DNA of 34,540 nt from Robertmurraya sp. (GTDB taxonomy: Bacteria > Bacillota > Bacilli > Bacillales > Cytobacillaceae), in contig JANWJP010000070.1 in NCBI GenBank assembly GCA_025451895.1, forward strand, positions 1-34,540, in the 5' to 3' direction. Below the pieces are notes generated by a model, which made no database searches, was not told where the DNA came from, and worked only from the letters and a program-made list of their open reading frames with translations. Each line of letters begins with the position of its first letter. Position 1 is the stretch's first letter. Below are positions 7,663 to 14,518 of the stretch, one piece after another. A program made the translations under genes and the position numbers.

Positions 7663-8133
7663 TTATTTTATACTTTGCCCTGTCTCTTCCCACGGCATGA
7701 CATCGCCGTCTTCTCTGAGATGATTGAGAATTTTCCATATCCCTTCGCCGGTATAAGCACTTACATGAAAAATGGTTTTGCAACCGGCAAGACGCAGCCA
7801 TTGTTCAGCCTGCCACGGATTGGCGTTGGGACGGTCAATCTGGGTGACTATTCCAATTACCTCCCGATTGACACAAGGGGTTACATTGGGGGGATAAAGC
7901 GAGTAGGGCTCAACAGCGCTCAGAAGCAATCCGACCACGTCAGCTTCATAGGAAAATAAAGCGAGAGCCCGCCCTAGAAATTTATTTTCAGCATATTCTC
8001 CCGGTGTGTCGATAATTACATCAAAGTTGTTGACATATTGGGTCTTGTGATAAGTGATTTTTTCTCCTTTGAGAGCTTGCGTCAATGTTGTTTTGCCGCA
8101 TCCGCTCCGGCCCATTAAAATAATCTTTTTCAT
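7663..8133 (-). CDS. eutP: EutP/PduV-family small GTPase
   Basis: The protein has 156 residues. A P-loop is obvious at residues 8-16 (GRSGCGKTT). A second motif, VIDTPGEY, corresponds to G3 (DxxG-like), VTQIDRPNA to the G4 base-specificity motif, and VSAYTGEG to G5. This pattern and length match EutP/PduV, a Ras-like P-loop protein encoded with ethanolamine and propanediol microcompartments. EutP of Salmonella has been reported to have acetate kinase activity, while PduV has been linked to microcompartment positioning; which applies here is open. The start is 9 bp after eutS ends and has no clear ribosome site, so translation is probably coupled. No other eut or pdu gene is in this window. 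Confidence 0.88.
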   Translation of the reverse strand: MKKIILMGRSGCGKTTLTQALKGEKITYHKTQYVNNFDVIIDTPGEYAENKFLGRALALFSYEADVVGLLLSAVEPYSLYPPNVTPCVNREVIGIVTQIDRPNANPWQAEQWLRLAGCKTIFHVSAYTGEGIWKILNHLREDGDVMPWEETGQSIK

Positions 8134-8142
8134 AATTTTGTT

Positions 8143-8520
8143 TTACGTTCTCGTGATTTCACAGACAGTAAAATGAAGATTATTTTTGCAATAATCAATA
8201 ATGGCCCGGACGGCGGTTTCAACTTCTGAAAATCTTCCTGTGATAATTAATGTTCCGCTGAATCTGTCCAGAAACCCAAGGTCAACTCTTGCCCGTTTTG
8301 TTGCAATGTCACCGGCTATAATGGCTGTTTCTGCCGGTGTCATAGTAATAATTCCAATGGCTGCTTTTTCTTTTTCGTAGTCAATGGCAGGATCTAAACC
8401 TAATTTTTTGTATATGATTCCATCTGCATTTGCAATAATGTGGGCGATTGTTATTTGCTTGCCGGGAACAGTTTCCTGAATTATTCTCAGCTTTTCTTCC
8501 GGAGAAAGTTGATTTGCCAA
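8143..8520 (-). CDS. eutS: EutS/PduU-type microcompartment shell protein
   Basis: The protein has 125 residues from a TTG start at 8520, chosen because AAGGAG lies 9 bases upstream and the next residues align with family members. Recognisable segments are EEKLRIIQETVPGKQITIAHIIA, the YKKLGLDP stretch, AIGIITMTPAETAIIAGDIATKRARVDLGFLDRFSGTLIITG and a C-terminal VCEITRT. These match EutS, the circularly permuted single BMC-domain protein that forms a hexamer with a six-strand beta-barrel over the pore. It normally sits in the shell of the ethanolamine microcompartment. Here it is the first gene of a two-gene unit with eutP, and its usual partners (ammonia lyase, aldehyde dehydrogenase, EutM/L/N) are not nearby. 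Confidence 0.9.
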   Translation of the reverse strand: MANQLSPEEKLRIIQETVPGKQITIAHIIANADGIIYKKLGLDPAIDYEKEKAAIGIITMTPAETAIIAGDIATKRARVDLGFLDRFSGTLIITGRFSEVETAVRAIIDYCKNNLHFTVCEITRT

Positions 8521-8564
8521 TGTCAGCGGCTCCTTCCATGTTCTGATAATCTCTTATTATTATA

Positions 8565-8593
8565 ATGATATAATATTAGGGTGCTTATGTCGA
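8565..8593 (-). promoter_or_regulatory. Candidate SigA promoter for eutS-eutP
   Basis: On the minus strand TCGACA (8588-8593) and TATCAT (8565-8570) are separated by 17 bp, each one base from consensus. Transcription would begin near 8558, about 40 bases before the TTG start. Confidence 0.5.
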
Positions 8594-8974
8594 TAAAAAA
8601 GGGAAATGATACCAAGACCAGAGTACCTTCCATAATCTTTCTTTCAGCAACAATATCTTTTCTGGAAACCTTCATCAAATTGGCAAGAATGGCAGGAAAC
8701 CATATCTCAGTCATCCGCCATAAAAGAATGGATTCTTTCCGGACAAATATTCAAATTGTTGACGTATCAGATGTATCCGCTCTGGTGAAAATAGAAAAAG
8801 GGAGCAGAATATGAGTGGGTGCAAAAAAGTGTAAATAAATTAATTTAATATTTTAAGAATTTTCTTTACATTCAGTCAATTGAATTGTAAAATAAAACCA
8901 ATAAGTTCATAAAATGTTCACATTTTTGTTGAAAAGATGTCAAATAATTAAATGCGGGTAACCAGGAGGTGCAT
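8594..8974. other. Intergenic stretch upstream of the small membrane gene
   Basis: Short open frames on both strands (plus 8581-8814, minus 8523-8714) have no recognisable protein features and the minus one covers the eutS promoter. The only clear element is the promoter at 8865-8893. Confidence 0.4.
8865..8893 (+). promoter_or_regulatory. SigA-type promoter for the small membrane protein
   Basis: TTTACA (8865-8870) and TAAAAT (8888-8893) are separated by exactly 17 bp. The predicted transcript has a leader of about 75 nt before the start at 8975. Confidence 0.6.
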
Positions 8975-9169
8975 ATGGTGAGATTAAGGTTCACCTGGAT
9001 ATTCTTGTTGACTTATGTGTTATTGTTTGTGTCCTGGGCTTTTTCTATAAACGGTTTTTTGGGAATCGCCTGCACACTTTATATGGTTTCAATTTTTTCC
9101 ATGGTCGGAACAGTGATTCAACAATTGGGAACGAGAAGAAGAATTGCGCACCTGAGGCTGGTAAAATAA
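8975..9169 (+). CDS. Small two-helix membrane protein
   Basis: The protein has 64 residues. ATG at 8975 follows a near-perfect AGGAGGTG site, and a GTG one codon later is an alternative start. Two hydrophobic stretches are visible, roughly residues 6-24 (TWIFLLTYVLLFVSWAFSI) and 28-46 (GFLGIACTLYMVSIFSMVG). They are followed by a basic tail (GTRRRIAHLRLVK) that would stay in the cytoplasm. I do not recognise the family. The strong ribosome site, a fitting promoter and a downstream terminator support a real gene. Confidence 0.7.
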   Translation: MVRLRFTWIFLLTYVLLFVSWAFSINGFLGIACTLYMVSIFSMVGTVIQQLGTRRRIAHLRLVK

Positions 9170-9325
9170 TTCATATGATTGCTCCCGTTTATAAATGAAG
9201 AAATATATATGAATTGTTTGAAAAAGAAGATGATGATGTCAATATGGAAGGGTAAGTTGTAATGGTTAAAGAAAATGTTAAGGCAAAAAGAAAGGTATGC
9301 ATAAAAATGACTAAAGATAAGAGTT

Positions 9326-9366
9326 AAAAAAGAGTTCTTCTCACAAAGGGAAAAGAACTCTTTTTT
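9326..9366. terminator. Bidirectional terminator between converging genes
   Basis: AAAAAAGAGTTCTT and AAAGAACTCTTTTTT form a perfect stem around a loop of about 11 nt. It lies between the small membrane gene (plus) and dhaL (minus) and has A/U runs on both sides. Confidence 0.85.
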
Positions 9367-9425
9367 GTTTATTCTATGTGAAAATGGAAGGTTCAAATGT
9401 AATTTTTTTGAACGGAATTTACAAA

Positions 9426-10016
9426 TCAATCGAGAATATTGCTGTCAAGAAGGGTTTCAAAAAAGTATCCGCTTGAAGTTGCACCCGGATCAATATGGCC
9501 GATGGATCTGTCGCCGAGATAAGAAGCCCGGCCCTTTGTTGCCTTCATATCTTTTGTGCTTTTTACGGCTTCCCAGATTGCATCTTTTGACAGCTTGCCT
9601 TCTTCCAATGCTTTTACGGCAGGAACCCATACGTCAACCATTGTTTTTTCACCCGGTACAGCCTTGCCGCGTTTTTGAACGCTTTCGAGTCCCGCTTTAA
9701 TAACGGCGTCCACACTGTTATCATCAGTTGCCACTTGTTTGGCCATTCCCATAAAAGCTGAGCCGTAAAGGGGACCGGCCGCACCGCCAACTGAGCTTAA
9801 GAGGGCCATCGCAACAGCTTTAAAAATGTCTTGAACAGATGAAAAATCCTGGCTGTTTAATTTGTCCTTGATCATTTTTGCCCCTCTTGCCATGTTGTTG
9901 CCATGGTCACCATCGCCGATAGCCGTGTCCAGGTCAGTTAAGTATTCTTTATTTTCGATGAGCTTATCTGCAAAGGACAGAAGCCATGCATTAGTATTTT
10001 CAACTGTCAGCATCAT
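9426..10016 (-). CDS. dhaL: Dihydroxyacetone kinase ADP/ATP-binding subunit DhaL
   Basis: The protein has 196 residues, typical for a free-standing DhaL. The nucleotide-Mg2+ motif TDLDTAIGDGDHGNN (residues about 27-41) has the Asp ladder that binds two magnesium ions. SSVGGAAGPLYGSAFMG (about 75-91) and the late GRASYLGDRSIGHIDPGATSS are the other DhaL signatures. DhaL transfers phosphate to dihydroxyacetone held covalently by DhaK, making DHAP for glycolysis. AAGGAG lies 8 bases before the first ATG; a second ATG follows at once. It starts 12 bp after dhaK ends, so the two are co-transcribed. In PTS-type systems DhaL-bound ADP is recharged by DhaM, but no dhaM is adjacent. Confidence 0.93.
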   Translation of the reverse strand: MMLTVENTNAWLLSFADKLIENKEYLTDLDTAIGDGDHGNNMARGAKMIKDKLNSQDFSSVQDIFKAVAMALLSSVGGAAGPLYGSAFMGMAKQVATDDNSVDAVIKAGLESVQKRGKAVPGEKTMVDVWVPAVKALEEGKLSKDAIWEAVKSTKDMKATKGRASYLGDRSIGHIDPGATSSGYFFETLLDSNILD

Positions 10017-10028
10017 ATCGGAGTCTCC

Positions 10029-11021
10029 TTATACCCATGCTGCGGTTTCAACCGGCTGATTCAGATACTCAACCCATTTTTCATCTTCCAGCTTAATTAA
10101 GGTGAGTGAAAGTCCGGCCATTTCAATTGAAGTCATATAGGAGGCAACTTTTTTATAGTCAAAAACAAGCCCTTCTTTACTTAAAATTTCCTGAACATCA
10201 TTCATAAAAATATACAGTTCCATTAACGGTGTTCCACCAAGTCCGTTGACGAACACACCATAACGGTCTCCTTTTTTCCAATTCAACTCTTCTTTTAAGC
10301 GGCTGACAAGCTCTTCGGCAATTTCTTTTGATGATTTGATCTTTTCCCGGCGATATCCCGGTTCACCATGAATTCCAATTCCATATTCCATTTCATCATC
10401 GGCGAGTTCAAAGCCCGGTTTTCCGACGGCAGGTACTGTTGCCGGCGAAATGGCCACCCCAACGGTTTTAATATTATCAATGACTTTTTCGCCCAATGCT
10501 TTGATTTCTTCTAAAGAAAAACCAGCTTCGGCAGCGGCACCCAAAATTTTGTGGACAAGAACGGTTCCTGCCACACCGCGCCGTCCGGCAGTATAAGTAC
10601 TGTCTTCAACGGCAATATCATCGTTAACAATAACTTTCTCTACTTTAATATCTTCCATTTCAGCCATTTCCATGGCCATTTCAAAGTTCATAACGTCTCC
10701 TGTGTAGTTTTTGATAATCAGCAGGACTCCTGCACCCTGGTCTGCCTTTTTAATCGCTTCAAATACCTGGTCTGGAGTAGGTGATGTAAAAACTTCACCG
10801 CAAACGGCTGCAGAAAGCATTCCTTTTCCGACAAAACCGGCATGAGACGGTTCGTGTCCGCTTCCTCCCCCGCTCACCAGGCCGACTTTGCCTTTTCCTT
10901 CATATTTGCGATAAATAACCCCGGTTTCGCCTAAACGTTCGACTAAGTCACTGTGTGTGAATGAAAGCCCTCTTAACATTTCCTCCCAAACATCGGCCGG
11001 ATTGTTAATAATTTTTTTCAT
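10029..11021 (-). CDS. dhaK: Dihydroxyacetone kinase substrate-binding subunit DhaK
   Basis: The protein has 330 residues, the normal DhaK size. GLVSGGGSGHEPSHAGFVG (residues 47-65) is the family signature around the substrate pocket. His218 in GIGIHGEPGYRREK matches the histidine that forms the hemiaminal bond to dihydroxyacetone. NYTGDVMNF and NGLGGTPLMELY are further conserved stretches. It is the first gene of dhaK-dhaL, with an AGGAGTG site before the ATG. A cre-like site lies 40-53 bp upstream, so CcpA repression on good sugars is likely. The substrate would come from glycerol oxidation or formaldehyde-assimilating routes. Confidence 0.94.
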   Translation of the reverse strand: MKKIINNPADVWEEMLRGLSFTHSDLVERLGETGVIYRKYEGKGKVGLVSGGGSGHEPSHAGFVGKGMLSAAVCGEVFTSPTPDQVFEAIKKADQGAGVLLIIKNYTGDVMNFEMAMEMAEMEDIKVEKVIVNDDIAVEDSTYTAGRRGVAGTVLVHKILGAAAEAGFSLEEIKALGEKVIDNIKTVGVAISPATVPAVGKPGFELADDEMEYGIGIHGEPGYRREKIKSSKEIAEELVSRLKEELNWKKGDRYGVFVNGLGGTPLMELYIFMNDVQEILSKEGLVFDYKKVASYMTSIEMAGLSLTLIKLEDEKWVEYLNQPVETAAWV

Positions 11022-11060
11022 ATAGCAATCACTCCTGTTAAAATTTTGATAAAATAAACA

Positions 11061-11074
11061 TGAAAGCGCTTTAA
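11061..11074 (-). promoter_or_regulatory. cre site upstream of dhaK
   Basis: TGAAAGCGCTTTAA matches the cre consensus except for one base in the last CA. It lies 40 bp upstream of the dhaK start, within the probable promoter region, consistent with catabolite repression. Confidence 0.6.
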
Positions 11075-11611
11075 AAAAGGGTTGTATAAACCTGTATGTT
11101 ATGTAAACCTTCTGTTCACAGCATCAAGAAATTTTAAAATATTGTAAAACTAATTATATCAGAATAATTTTTAAGTATCAATGAACATTATGTTAATTTG
11201 GAAAAGCGGTCCAGCAGATAAATAGGGACCTTCGATGATAACGGATTAAAGAAATGCTGCTGTCTGACTTGCAAAAGCTGTATAATAAGAAATTAATCAC
11301 AGTATAATGATCTTCAAGACGTCAAAATGAATATAAAGATTAGAAACGTTTATTTTTCAATCATGGAATATTTTACAAATAGGCTCCGGATATAGAGACG
11401 GGAAGGGAGGTTGATCACATTAATATTCTCTTGGCAAGCATGACCGGTTCAAGATAGAGGGCAAAGCCAGATGCTGTGGCCGGAGAACAGCCGTGTCACC
11501 TGTCATTGAAAATAGAACATAAATTGATTTGCCGGAATTTTGCAAACCAACCTTTGCCAAAAGAAATAACGGTTTTTGGGAAATAAAAACGAAAGTTGAG
11601 GAGATAAACAA
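11075..11611. other. Long divergent intergenic region
   Basis: Almost 540 bp without a credible gene separates dhaK (minus) from the PH-domain gene (plus). TATAAT hexamers occur near 11280 and 11311, candidate plus-strand -10 boxes giving a leader of about 300 nt. The part from 11430 to 11510 is GC-richer than its surroundings (GGCAAAGCC, GGCCGGAGAACAGCC) and may be a structured leader or a decayed gene. I could not match it to a known riboswitch. Confidence 0.4.
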
Positions 11612-11977
11612 ATGGCTGATGTTCGGACAATAATGACTTGGACTTTTTTTGAAGAAACGACTGTACCGCCCGAAGTAAAGGAAATTCTGGTAGAGGGAGA
11701 AGTTCCGGAAATGGCTTACCGAACAGTCCGGGATGTTGCCGTTATTACTAACAAACGGTTGATTATTTCCGACAGGCAGGGTTTGACCGGTAAAAAGGTT
11801 GAGGTCTATACTATCCCGTTTAAATCCATTATTATGTATTCCTCAGAAAATGCCGGATTGATGGATATGAATGCAGAACTGGAACTGTGGACAAAGGCAG
11901 GAAATTTTAAACTCAATTTAAATAAGAGGGTTGATATAAGAAAACTTGACCGGTTGATTGGAAAATATATTCTATAA
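11612..11977 (+). CDS. Bacterial PH-domain protein
   Basis: The protein has 121 residues and starts 7 bases after GAGGAG. It is a single domain: VITNKRLIISDRQGLTGKKVEVYTIPFKSIIMYSSENAG is the characteristic beta-strand pattern of small bacterial pleckstrin-homology proteins. In these, TNKRLI precedes the phrase IPFKSI. It ends in a helix (DIRKLDRLIGKYIL) that caps the PH barrel. There are no membrane segments or catalytic motifs. Such Bacillus proteins (YozO/YvbH N-terminal type) have no settled role; some are stress-induced. It appears monocistronic, with a terminator 50 bp downstream. Confidence 0.75.
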   Translation: MADVRTIMTWTFFEETTVPPEVKEILVEGEVPEMAYRTVRDVAVITNKRLIISDRQGLTGKKVEVYTIPFKSIIMYSSENAGLMDMNAELELWTKAGNFKLNLNKRVDIRKLDRLIGKYIL

Positions 11978-12026
11978 AAATGGCGATATTGCTTTTAGTG
12001 CTTTGTTTTATGGATGCGATTTGAAT

Positions 12027-12051
12027 CCGTTCCTTAGGGGAACGGTTTTTT
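12027..12051 (+). terminator. Terminator of the PH-domain gene
   Basis: CCGTTCC and GGAACGG form the stem around TTAGG, followed by seven T residues. Confidence 0.8.
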
Positions 12052-12160
12052 ATGCACGGAAAAGGCTTCTGCCTGTAAATTAATATGTTTTTTAATCTTT
12101 CAGTCATCCGTACAGGGAAAAAAATATTTTTGTTACCGGATTTTGAAAACTGTTATAAAC

Positions 12161-12189
12161 TTGTTCTTTTTAAAATTATTTGTTAGAAT
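12161..12189 (+). promoter_or_regulatory. SigA-type promoter of the zinc-ribbon gene
   Basis: TTGTTC (12161-12166) and TAGAAT (12184-12189) are separated by 17 bp. The start codon lies 46 bp beyond the -10 box. Confidence 0.6.
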
Positions 12190-12234
12190 ACCTCTGTGGG
12201 TATGTAGACAATCAGGAATGAGGAGTTGACGGAG

Positions 12235-12432
12235 ATGGCTCTTTTTGATTTGCGCTGCAAAGACTGTCAAAAAGAATTCAAGAAAATGGTACCTTTCTCA
12301 AAGCTTCCCGAAGTTACTTGTCCTTCATGCGGAAGCGGGAATCATGAAAGGGTTTATAAAGCGAATATTAAGGGCCCGATATCGTCCTCAGGATCCGGCG
12401 GTTCCATTCCTGCAGGAAGCCGCTTCACCTGA
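12235..12432 (+). CDS. FmdB-family zinc-ribbon protein
   Basis: The protein has 65 residues. The ATG at 12235 is chosen over an upstream in-frame start because AGGAG lies 9 bases before it. The first 40 residues are the FmdB-type zinc ribbon: FDLRCKDCQKEFKKMVPF, then VTCPSCGSGNHERVYK, giving two CxxC knuckles for one zinc ion. The tail is rich in Gly and Ser (GPISSSGSGGSIPAGSRFT) and probably disordered. Members of this family are named after a regulator of formamidase genes, but most have no known job. Its own promoter and the following hairpin suggest a single-gene unit. Confidence 0.85.
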   Translation: MALFDLRCKDCQKEFKKMVPFSKLPEVTCPSCGSGNHERVYKANIKGPISSSGSGGSIPAGSRFT

Positions 12433-12555
12433 GCGGGCGGCTGTTGATCTGCGAGGTTCGCAGACTGATTTTAAGCCGGGGCCATTCCGGCAGTATATAC
12501 ATGAAGAAGCCTTTGCTTGAAGACGATTGAAAGCAAACATAGACTGAATGAATAG

Positions 12556-12596
12556 ACGAGTTCCGCGAATTCTGAATTGTGGAACTCGTTATTATT
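12556..12596 (+). terminator. Terminator after the zinc-ribbon gene
   Basis: ACGAGTTCC and GGAACTCGT form a perfect 9-bp stem around a 16-nt loop, followed by TATTATTT. The T tract is imperfect. Confidence 0.65.
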
Positions 12597-12691
12597 TAGT
12601 TGTAAAAAATTGCTAAAAATATACCAAAAATAAATATTTGAGATATTGAATATATCATAATTCTCAGAATGAAAGTAAAATAGAATAGTTC

Positions 12692-12709
12692 TTGTGAAAT
12701 AGTGAGCAA
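12692..12709 (+). promoter_or_regulatory. Decayed Rex-like half-palindrome
   Basis: TTGTGAAATAGTGAGCAA keeps the left Rex half-site (TTGTGAA) and the outer CAA of the right half, but the middle of the right half is lost. Its first ten bases are identical to those of the intact palindrome at 1812. It lies just upstream of an alcohol dehydrogenase pseudogene, a typical Rex target. Confidence 0.35.
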
Positions 12710-12725
12710 ACCGAGGTGACAATCA

Positions 12726-13408
12726 ATGTAACAAAGAATGCTAATGATGTTAAAACCAAGAACAATTTATTGGCCCCCTATTAACCTTGTTGGTCCTTGC
12801 AGCGTAAACCTGTTTGGAAATGAAATGAAAAAATCAGGCTTGAATAAGGCGTTGCTTGTAACCGATAAAGTATTAAATGAAATAGATATGGCAAGAGCAG
12901 TAAACGGTATCTGGATGAACACGGGATTGTTTACACGGTCCGTGATGATGTGAAACCGAATCCTGCAGTTAATCATGTTCATAACGGTTTTAAAGGATTT
13001 AAGAAGGAAGAATGCGATTTCGTGATCACGGCAGGAGGAGGCTCTTCACGGGATTGCGGCTCAGCCATTGCGAATTTGGCTACAAACGGCGGTCATATTA
13101 CTGAAAATGAAGGCGTCGGCAAATAAAAAAATAAGGATGTGTCCATTGTGGCGGTGAGCACAACTGCCGCGACGGTTGAAGAAGCAGCGAAAATGACGGT
13201 TGAACGGGTTCGGGAAATTTCCCGGAATGCCGGCGTCCTGTCCCTCAGCGAATTTCCGTTCTGCGCAGAGGATGTAGAAAAACTTGCAGAACAGGCCATG
13301 AATGATGCATGTACGGGAGCAAATCCGAAGCCTGTTACGAAGGAAGATATTATACAGGTCTTTATGACTGCTTATAATGATGCACCGGTTCCTGCGGGAG
13401 CCAATTAA
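12726..13408 (+). pseudogene. Iron-containing alcohol dehydrogenase, degenerate
   Basis: Pieces of one iron-dependent alcohol dehydrogenase are readable in order. The N-terminus reads KPRTIYWPPINLVGP...NKALLVTDKVLNE. After a frameshift near 12910 it continues EHGIVYTVRDDVKPNPAVNH and EECDFVITAGGGSSRDCGSAI, the NAD-binding GGGSS motif. After an in-frame TAA near 13123 come SIVAVSTTAAT and the C-terminal helices ending in NPKPVTKEDIIQVFMTAY. About 200 residues are missing between STTAAT and EEAAKMT, including the iron-binding histidines, so no active enzyme can be made. A ribosome site precedes an ATG at 12726 whose second codon is TAA, in frame with the N-terminal piece, so the original start may also be knocked out. 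The parent would have been about 385-400 residues, reducing aldehydes or oxidising alcohols with NAD(H). Confidence 0.9.
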
Positions 13409-13566
13409 TATGAAAGAGAGCACCAGTAAATCTGCCGTCGTTTTCTACTCTGTCTTGGATATTTTCCCTGTTTTTCGAATAAAAGAAACAAATTTCCCGC
13501 AAATCTGCTTTTTTTGGGCTTTTTTTGATAGGATAAAAGGAGGATTTCAAGGAGGGGTCACGAACA

Positions 13567-14466
13567 ATGAAGGGCCATGCAAAATTTGTTACAGTCATGC
13601 TCATCTTTGGCAGTATCGGAATATTTGTAAAAGGAATCAATTTGTCTTCCGTTGAAATTGCTCTGTTGCGGGGAATATTGGGAAGTCTTTTTTTAATTGG
13701 AGCAAGCATTATTATTAGAAGGAAGTTTTCTTTTGCAGGGATTAGGAGAAATTTCCTTTTACTGATTTTCTCGGGAACCGCTTTAGGCCTTAATTGGATA
13801 TTTCTTTTTGAGGCATACCGTTATACGACGATAGCTGCTTCAACTCTAAGTTATTATTTTGCGCCCATCATTGTTATAATGCTTGCACATGCAGTTCTTA
13901 AGGAAAAATTGACAATTTTAAAAACAGCCGGCATTCTTGCTGCCATGTGCGGATTATTCCTGGTTGTGACAAATGGGGACAGTGCCATTGCCGAACCGGG
14001 AAATCATGTCATCGGGATTATGTATGGCTTGCTCGCTGCTCTTTTTTATGCCGGTGTGATTTTAATGAATAAATTTATAAAAAATCTGCCGGATTTTGAT
14101 ACGACTGTAGTGCAATTAACAGTGGCTGCGATGGTTCTTTTCCCTTATGTCTTATTAAAAGAAAATATGAATTTTGCCTGGCCCGGCTTAGAATCAATCG
14201 CCTTTATCCTTATAGTCGGAATTGTTCATACGGGAATTGCCTATCTTTTATATTTTTCGGCCCTGAAAGAATTAAAGGGACAAAGTATTGCGATCATGAG
14301 TTATATTGATCCCGTATCTGCGGTGATTTTTGCGGCTGTTTTTCTTGGTGAAGGGATGACCTTCCCTCAGATAGCGGGGGGAATTCTCATCTTGGGTTCA
14401 ACCTTTTTCAGTGAATTTTTTGAGTCAAAATTAAAACGGGGCAGACCCAGGGCGGAAAGAAAATAG
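13567..14466 (+). CDS. EamA/DMT-superfamily transporter
   Basis: The protein has 299 residues with ten evenly spaced hydrophobic helices, made of two EamA repeats of five. The first repeat begins AKFVTVMLIFGSIGIFVKGI, and the second begins near residue 155 (GIMYGLLAALFYAGVILMNK). Family marks include EAYRYTTIAASTLSYYFAPI near 83-102, and GIVHTGIAYLLYFSALKEL followed by SYIDPVSAVIFA in the second repeat. The C-terminus is basic (KLKRGRPRAERK), placing it in the cytoplasm. EamA proteins export or import amino acids, metabolites or related small solutes; the substrate cannot be told here. ATG at 13567 follows AGGAGGG with a spacing of about 10. It stands alone between the dehydrogenase pseudogene and the converging lipase gene. 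Confidence 0.88.
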   Translation: MKGHAKFVTVMLIFGSIGIFVKGINLSSVEIALLRGILGSLFLIGASIIIRRKFSFAGIRRNFLLLIFSGTALGLNWIFLFEAYRYTTIAASTLSYYFAPIIVIMLAHAVLKEKLTILKTAGILAAMCGLFLVVTNGDSAIAEPGNHVIGIMYGLLAALFYAGVILMNKFIKNLPDFDTTVVQLTVAAMVLFPYVLLKENMNFAWPGLESIAFILIVGIVHTGIAYLLYFSALKELKGQSIAIMSYIDPVSAVIFAAVFLGEGMTFPQIAGGILILGSTFFSEFFESKLKRGRPRAERK

Positions 14467-14478
14467 GAAAAATGTTTA

Positions 14479-14501
14479 CAGGGCGGCAAACGATACCGCC
14501 C
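14479..14501. terminator. Short GC hairpin between converging genes
   Basis: GGGCGG and CCGCCC pair around CAAACGATA, between the EamA gene and the lipase gene. Neither side has a real U tract, so function as a terminator is uncertain. Confidence 0.4.
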
Positions 14502-14518
14502 AGCTGATTTGCATAAAA

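Noticed and set aside
8523-8814. Open frames on both strands between eutS and the small membrane gene (minus 8523-8714, plus 8581-8814)
   Set aside because: Neither has a good ribosome site or recognisable motif, and the minus one covers the probable eutS promoter.
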